From an uncultured Bacteroidales bacterium (lineage in GTDB: Bacteria > Bacteroidota > Bacteroidia > Bacteroidales > UBA4417): a DNA stretch of 25,432 nucleotides. This document shows, piece by piece, positions 23,018 to 25,432 of this stretch. Position 1 is the first letter of the stretch. Every line of letters starts with the position of its first letter. Position numbers and translations under genes: made by a program. The DNA lies in the NCBI GenBank assembly GCA_937965665.1, contig CALCJE010000187.1, forward strand, positions 1 to 25,432, in the 5' to 3' direction. The notes below the pieces were generated by a model. The model was not told the DNA's origin. It ran no database searches and saw only the letters and a program-made list of their open reading frames with translations.

Positions 23018-23764
23018 CTATTCGGGAATCGCCTTTACATCATTCTTCAGTTCGGCTTCGCGGGCTTTGTCGTAGTATTTTTCGCTCACTACAACCCCTG
23101 CCTGGTATACGATTTCGTTTTCCTTTTCACCATTTTCCTTAAAGGCGGTCCAGGTGCCTTCGCGCAGGTCGTTTTTCGATTTGCCGGTAAGCATGGGTTT
23201 ACCGTTAGGATAATAAAATGTGGACGGGCCTTCGAGCTTGCCTTTCGCAAAACTTACTTCCGACTTCAGGCTGTGATCCGTAAAATACTGCCGGCAAATG
23301 CCTTCTTTCAGGCCATCCTGGTAAGGGCATTCTTCGAGCAGTTTGCCATCGTCATAATATGTTTTCCATAAACCGGTCGGAACGCCTTTTTGATAAAACT
23401 CCTCGGCTGACAGTGTTTCCTTATCATTATAGTATTTCCACAGGCCGTTTTTCTTTGTTTCGAGGTACTCGCCCTCAGCCATTTTCTTTCCGTTCGGATG
23501 GTAATTAATACCCGTTGCCGACTTACCATCTTCGGAATAGGTGAGTTTCGACCTCACTTTTCCATCTTCGAAATAGTAAGTGAACGTACCCTGGGGAATA
23601 TTATCTTTAAAGCGGCCCTGGTATACCAGCTTGCCATCGGCATTGAGTTTGCGCCATTCGCCCTGTTTCAGGCCTTTGCTGTCGGTAACATTCTGCGCAA
23701 GCAGCAAAGCCGGCCCGCCCTGTAATAGCATGGTAAGTAATAAGGTAAGCTTTAGTAATTTCAT
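23018..23764 (-). CDS. exported MORN-type repeat protein (YwqK-like)
   Basis: A 248-residue protein when started at the ATG complementary to 23762-23764. The frame opens 33 nt farther up, but the internal Met gives a clean signal peptide (MKLLKLTLLLTML through LLLAQ). The mature protein is a string of about eight repeats of the MORN_2 type (G.W..Y...GKL: KQGEWRKLNADGKL, PQGTFTYYFEDGKV, KNGLWKYYNDKE, PTGLWKTYYDDGKL, REGTWTAFKENGEK). Databases often label such proteins YwqK-family antitoxin, but no toxin partner is present. A structural or binding role in the envelope is more plausible in Bacteroidota. It ends tail to tail with the lipoprotein gene. Confidence 0.88.
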   Translation of the reverse strand: MKLLKLTLLLTMLLQGGPALLLAQNVTDSKGLKQGEWRKLNADGKLVYQGRFKDNIPQGTFTYYFEDGKVRSKLTYSEDGKSATGINYHPNGKKMAEGEYLETKKNGLWKYYNDKETLSAEEFYQKGVPTGLWKTYYDDGKLLEECPYQDGLKEGICRQYFTDHSLKSEVSFAKGKLEGPSTFYYPNGKPMLTGKSKNDLREGTWTAFKENGEKENEIVYQAGVVVSEKYYDKAREAELKNDVKAIPE

Positions 23765-23868
23765 TTTTTGTTTTTTTCGTGCGGTTAATAAACGCAAATT
23801 TGCTAAAATTTATTTTGATGTGGCGGATGAAAGAAATCGAAAAATAACATATAGATTAATATTTATTT

Positions 23869-24226
23869 CCTTTTGTCTTGACACAAAAGGAACAAAATGT
23901 CAAGGCTGTATAAAATTTCATTGTTTTCTATGTCAGGTTTTAGCCACGCCACGCAAGCCATTCGCCAAGGTATATTAAGCCAATGCCTGGCATTTCACCG
24001 TGGCTCATTTCTGCATGGCTTGGTGTACCCTTCGCGCAAAAACCTTCCGCGAAAACTACTGAAATTTTATAAGGCCGGTCACTACACCCTGAAAATCATC
24101 TTAAAAGCCAAACCCCTGCTTGCATCAGGCAAGGTTGTTCCATCATGTTGCCATAAATATAAGCTTTCTCAGCAGGGAGCATGAGATTGCTGCTAAGTTG
24201 GTACTTTTCTATCAAGGGAAAAGTAC
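23869..24226. repeat. non-coding palindrome-rich region between the MORN-type gene and recR
   Basis: No credible gene lies in 23798-24696. At the left is a hairpin CCTTTTGT / ACAAAAGG (23869-23876, 23883-23890). A 12-bp exact inverted repeat TATAAAATTTCA / TGAAATTTTATA (23909-23920, 24060-24071) encloses 139 nt. At the right is a hairpin GTACTTTTC / GAAAAGTAC (24201-24209, 24218-24226). Both edge hairpins are soon followed by an A-rich AAAAGGAA sequence, as if they were related ends of one element. A 95-codon open frame at 23897-24184 overlaps this structure and has no recognisable features. Confidence 0.55.
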
Positions 24227-24333
24227 AAAAGGAAAAATACGTATCCGATTTTCTTATTAATTCTACAATCTGAATTGAATTTGCAATTGTCAAATTAAAA
24301 CATATCAGACACGCTTAATCCCTTGCTATTATT

Positions 24334-24488
24334 TCGTCCCTGACGGGACTTATCCTACCAGGGTTACTCTTATTCTACCAACATCTAGTCCCTACGGGAC
24401 TGCCCCGTTAGGGGCATCATATGGGTAGAAAACAGAATATGTAATTGAATTAAATCCCCTGTCTGCAACAAGCAGGCGTGAGGGACGA
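24334..24488. repeat. 155-nt nested-hairpin repeat element
   Basis: The ends are exact 8-bp inverted repeats TCGTCCCT / AGGGACGA (24334-24341, 24481-24488). Inside are hairpins GTCCC-TGAC-GGGAC (24336-24349), AGTCCC-TAC-GGGACT (24387-24401), TGCCCC-GTTA-GGGGCA (24401-24416) and a weak CTGC-AACAA-GCAG. An inner inverted pair TCTACC / GGTAGA (24374-24379, 24424-24429) surrounds the two central hairpins. It has the look of a dispersed REP- or MITE-like element. I recall similar strings in other Bacteroidota genomes, but this is unchecked. Confidence 0.75.
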
Positions 24489-24625
24489 GATCAAATTTAA
24501 CAGGACAACAATGAATTGAATTACAAATGATCATTTATTTATCTATACCTTAACACTTCCGGAACATCAAAATATTTTCAAGCCCTCAAATACGCGTTTG
24601 GTGGTATAAAAGCATAAAATTTGAC

Positions 24626-24633
24626 TACTTTTG
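24626..24633 (+). promoter_or_regulatory. -7 promoter element of recR
   Basis: TACTTTTG fits TAnnTTTG, 63 nt before the ATG. The nearest TTTG (24597-24600) is 25 nt upstream, longer than the usual 19-21. Confidence 0.45.
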
Positions 24634-24696
24634 AAGGGCAATTTTACAAAATAAATCAGCCGGAAACAGCGGTTACAGCGCAGTAAACAAAATAAA

Positions 24697-25317
24697 ATGG
24701 AGGGCAATTACTCATCGGTATTATTAAAAAATGTGGTAGGCGAATTATCGAGGCTGCCGGGCATTGGTCAAAAAACTGCACTGCGGCTGGCCCTGCACCT
24801 GCTTAAACAGAAACCCGAAATAGCCGCTGCCCTGGGCGATAGCATCCTGAAACTGCGGAGCGAAATCAGGTATTGCAGCGTTTGCAACAATATTTCCGAC
24901 CACGAAGTATGCGATATTTGCTCCAATGCCAAACGCGACCACAGCACCCTGTGTATTGTTGAGGATATCAGGGATATGATGGCTATTGAAAACACCGGTC
25001 AGTACAAGGGCGTTTACCATATACTGGGCGGCATTATTTCGCCGGTTGAGGGCATAGGCCCCTCGGACCTGAGCATTGAACCGGTGATTGAAAAAGCAGG
25101 ATCGGGCGCATTTAAAGAGATTATTATGGCCCTGCCTGCCACCGTGGAGGGCGATACCACCAACTTTTACCTGTTTAAGGTGCTGAAACAGTATGATGTT
25201 AATATTTCGATTATAGCACGCGGTATACCGGTAGGCGACGAACTGGATTATACCGACGAAATTACCCTCGGCCGCTCCATACTGATGCGGCAGCCTTACC
25301 AGGGGTTTAAAGGGTAG
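24697..25317 (+). CDS. recR: recombination mediator RecR
   Basis: 206 residues, near the normal length of about 200. The N-terminal helix-hairpin-helix (LSRLPGIGQKTALRLALHLL, 18-37) binds DNA. A four-cysteine zinc finger follows (C60, C63, C72, C75 in CSVCNNISDHEVCDIC), then a Toprim domain (about 83-180, with the acidic pair in IVEDIRD) and the C-terminal end GRSILMRQP. RecR works with RecO (and RecF) to load RecA on single-stranded DNA gaps. It is cytosolic and apparently monocistronic. The stop is followed within 20 nt by the second REP-like palindrome. Confidence 0.98.
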   Translation: MEGNYSSVLLKNVVGELSRLPGIGQKTALRLALHLLKQKPEIAAALGDSILKLRSEIRYCSVCNNISDHEVCDICSNAKRDHSTLCIVEDIRDMMAIENTGQYKGVYHILGGIISPVEGIGPSDLSIEPVIEKAGSGAFKEIIMALPATVEGDTTNFYLFKVLKQYDVNISIIARGIPVGDELDYTDEITLGRSILMRQPYQGFKG

Positions 25318-25334
25318 GAAATGATTGGGGATTA

Positions 25335-25365
25335 CGCCTGCCTGACTGCGTCAACAGGCAGGGAT
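25335..25365 (-). repeat. REP-like palindrome, copy 2 (inverted)
   Basis: The reverse complement of the 31-bp core at 20833-20863, with a single difference at 25354. It too is flanked by AATCCG/AATCCC microrepeats (25366-25380 on the opposite strand). It lies directly downstream of recR and may also serve as its transcript end. The last 50 bases of the window hold nothing recognisable. Confidence 0.85.
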
Positions 25366-25432
25366 TCGGGATTTCGGATTAAGAGTGTTCAAAACACAAA
25401 TAGCATAAAGTTAAAGAACAAGTTCATTGACA

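Noticed and set aside
23018..23764. Toxin-antitoxin system (YwqK antitoxin label)
   Set aside because: No toxin gene is adjacent and the protein has a signal peptide. The repeats are MORN-type, and the antitoxin name is only a database label.
23897..24184. 95-codon open frame in the palindrome-rich gap
   Set aside because: It overlaps several inverted repeats and its product matches no family I recognise. It is better explained as repeat DNA.

Overview
The window looks like the left end of a draft contig from a member of the Bacteroidota, probably an anaerobic or facultative Bacteroidales/Marinilabiliales-type organism (the order is inference). The phylum call rests on a complete Bat (Bacteroides aerotolerance) operon, two DUF3078 proteins, a DUF4293 protein, lipoproteins with Bacteroidota-style signal peptides, and repeated promoters of the form TTTG-N20-TAnnTTTG. 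Bases 1-47 are not genomic. They match the 3' part of the Illumina TruSeq universal (P5/read-1) adapter, so biological sequence begins at 48, inside a truncated gene.

Region 48-5716 is a cytochrome locus. It holds (i) a truncated c-type cytochrome with at least seven hemes and a C-terminal membrane anchor, overlapping by 1 base a di-heme b-type membrane cytochrome; (ii) a small monoheme periplasmic cytochrome c; (iii) a three-TM, seven-heme NapC/NirT-type protein with the layout of the Geobacter inner-membrane quinol oxidase ImcH; and (iv) a hexaheme lipoprotein whose hemes sit behind a collagen-like Gly-X-Y stalk. Read together, they suggest two different routes from the quinone pool to the periplasm plus an outer-membrane or surface cytochrome, that is, a candidate extracellular (or cell-surface) electron-transfer system. 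This is the most interesting part of the window. No outer-membrane porin of a porin-cytochrome conduit is visible, but the contig ends upstream. Intergenic DNA upstream of the lipoprotein carries an FNR/CRP-like dyad, and a 14-mer there is shared with the region upstream of the ImcH-like gene.

Region 5912-7111 is a secreted bleomycin-hydrolase-type C1 peptidase bounded by strong terminators. Region 7551-16123 is moxR, a DUF58 gene, an extra membrane gene, then batA-batB-batC-batD-batE, ending in a terminator whose T-tract overlaps the next promoter. Most genes overlap or nearly touch, as expected for one envelope-stress complex of AAA+ ATPase, VWA and TPR proteins.

Region 16326-19980 has two paralogous DUF3078 predicted beta-barrel proteins flanking mscL, followed by corA. 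Region 20123-25317 holds housekeeping or solitary genes: a YfcE-like phosphoesterase, DUF4293 (minus strand), a HAD phosphatase, an NTF2-like lipoprotein, a MORN-repeat protein (minus strand) and recR. They are separated by intergenic DNA rich in short palindromes and microrepeats, including two inverted copies of a 31-bp REP-like palindrome (20833-20863 and 25335-25365), a 155-nt nest of hairpins (24334-24488) and a 142-nt AATAAGG dyad (22323-22464). No tRNA, rRNA, CRISPR array, transposase or prophage gene was seen.
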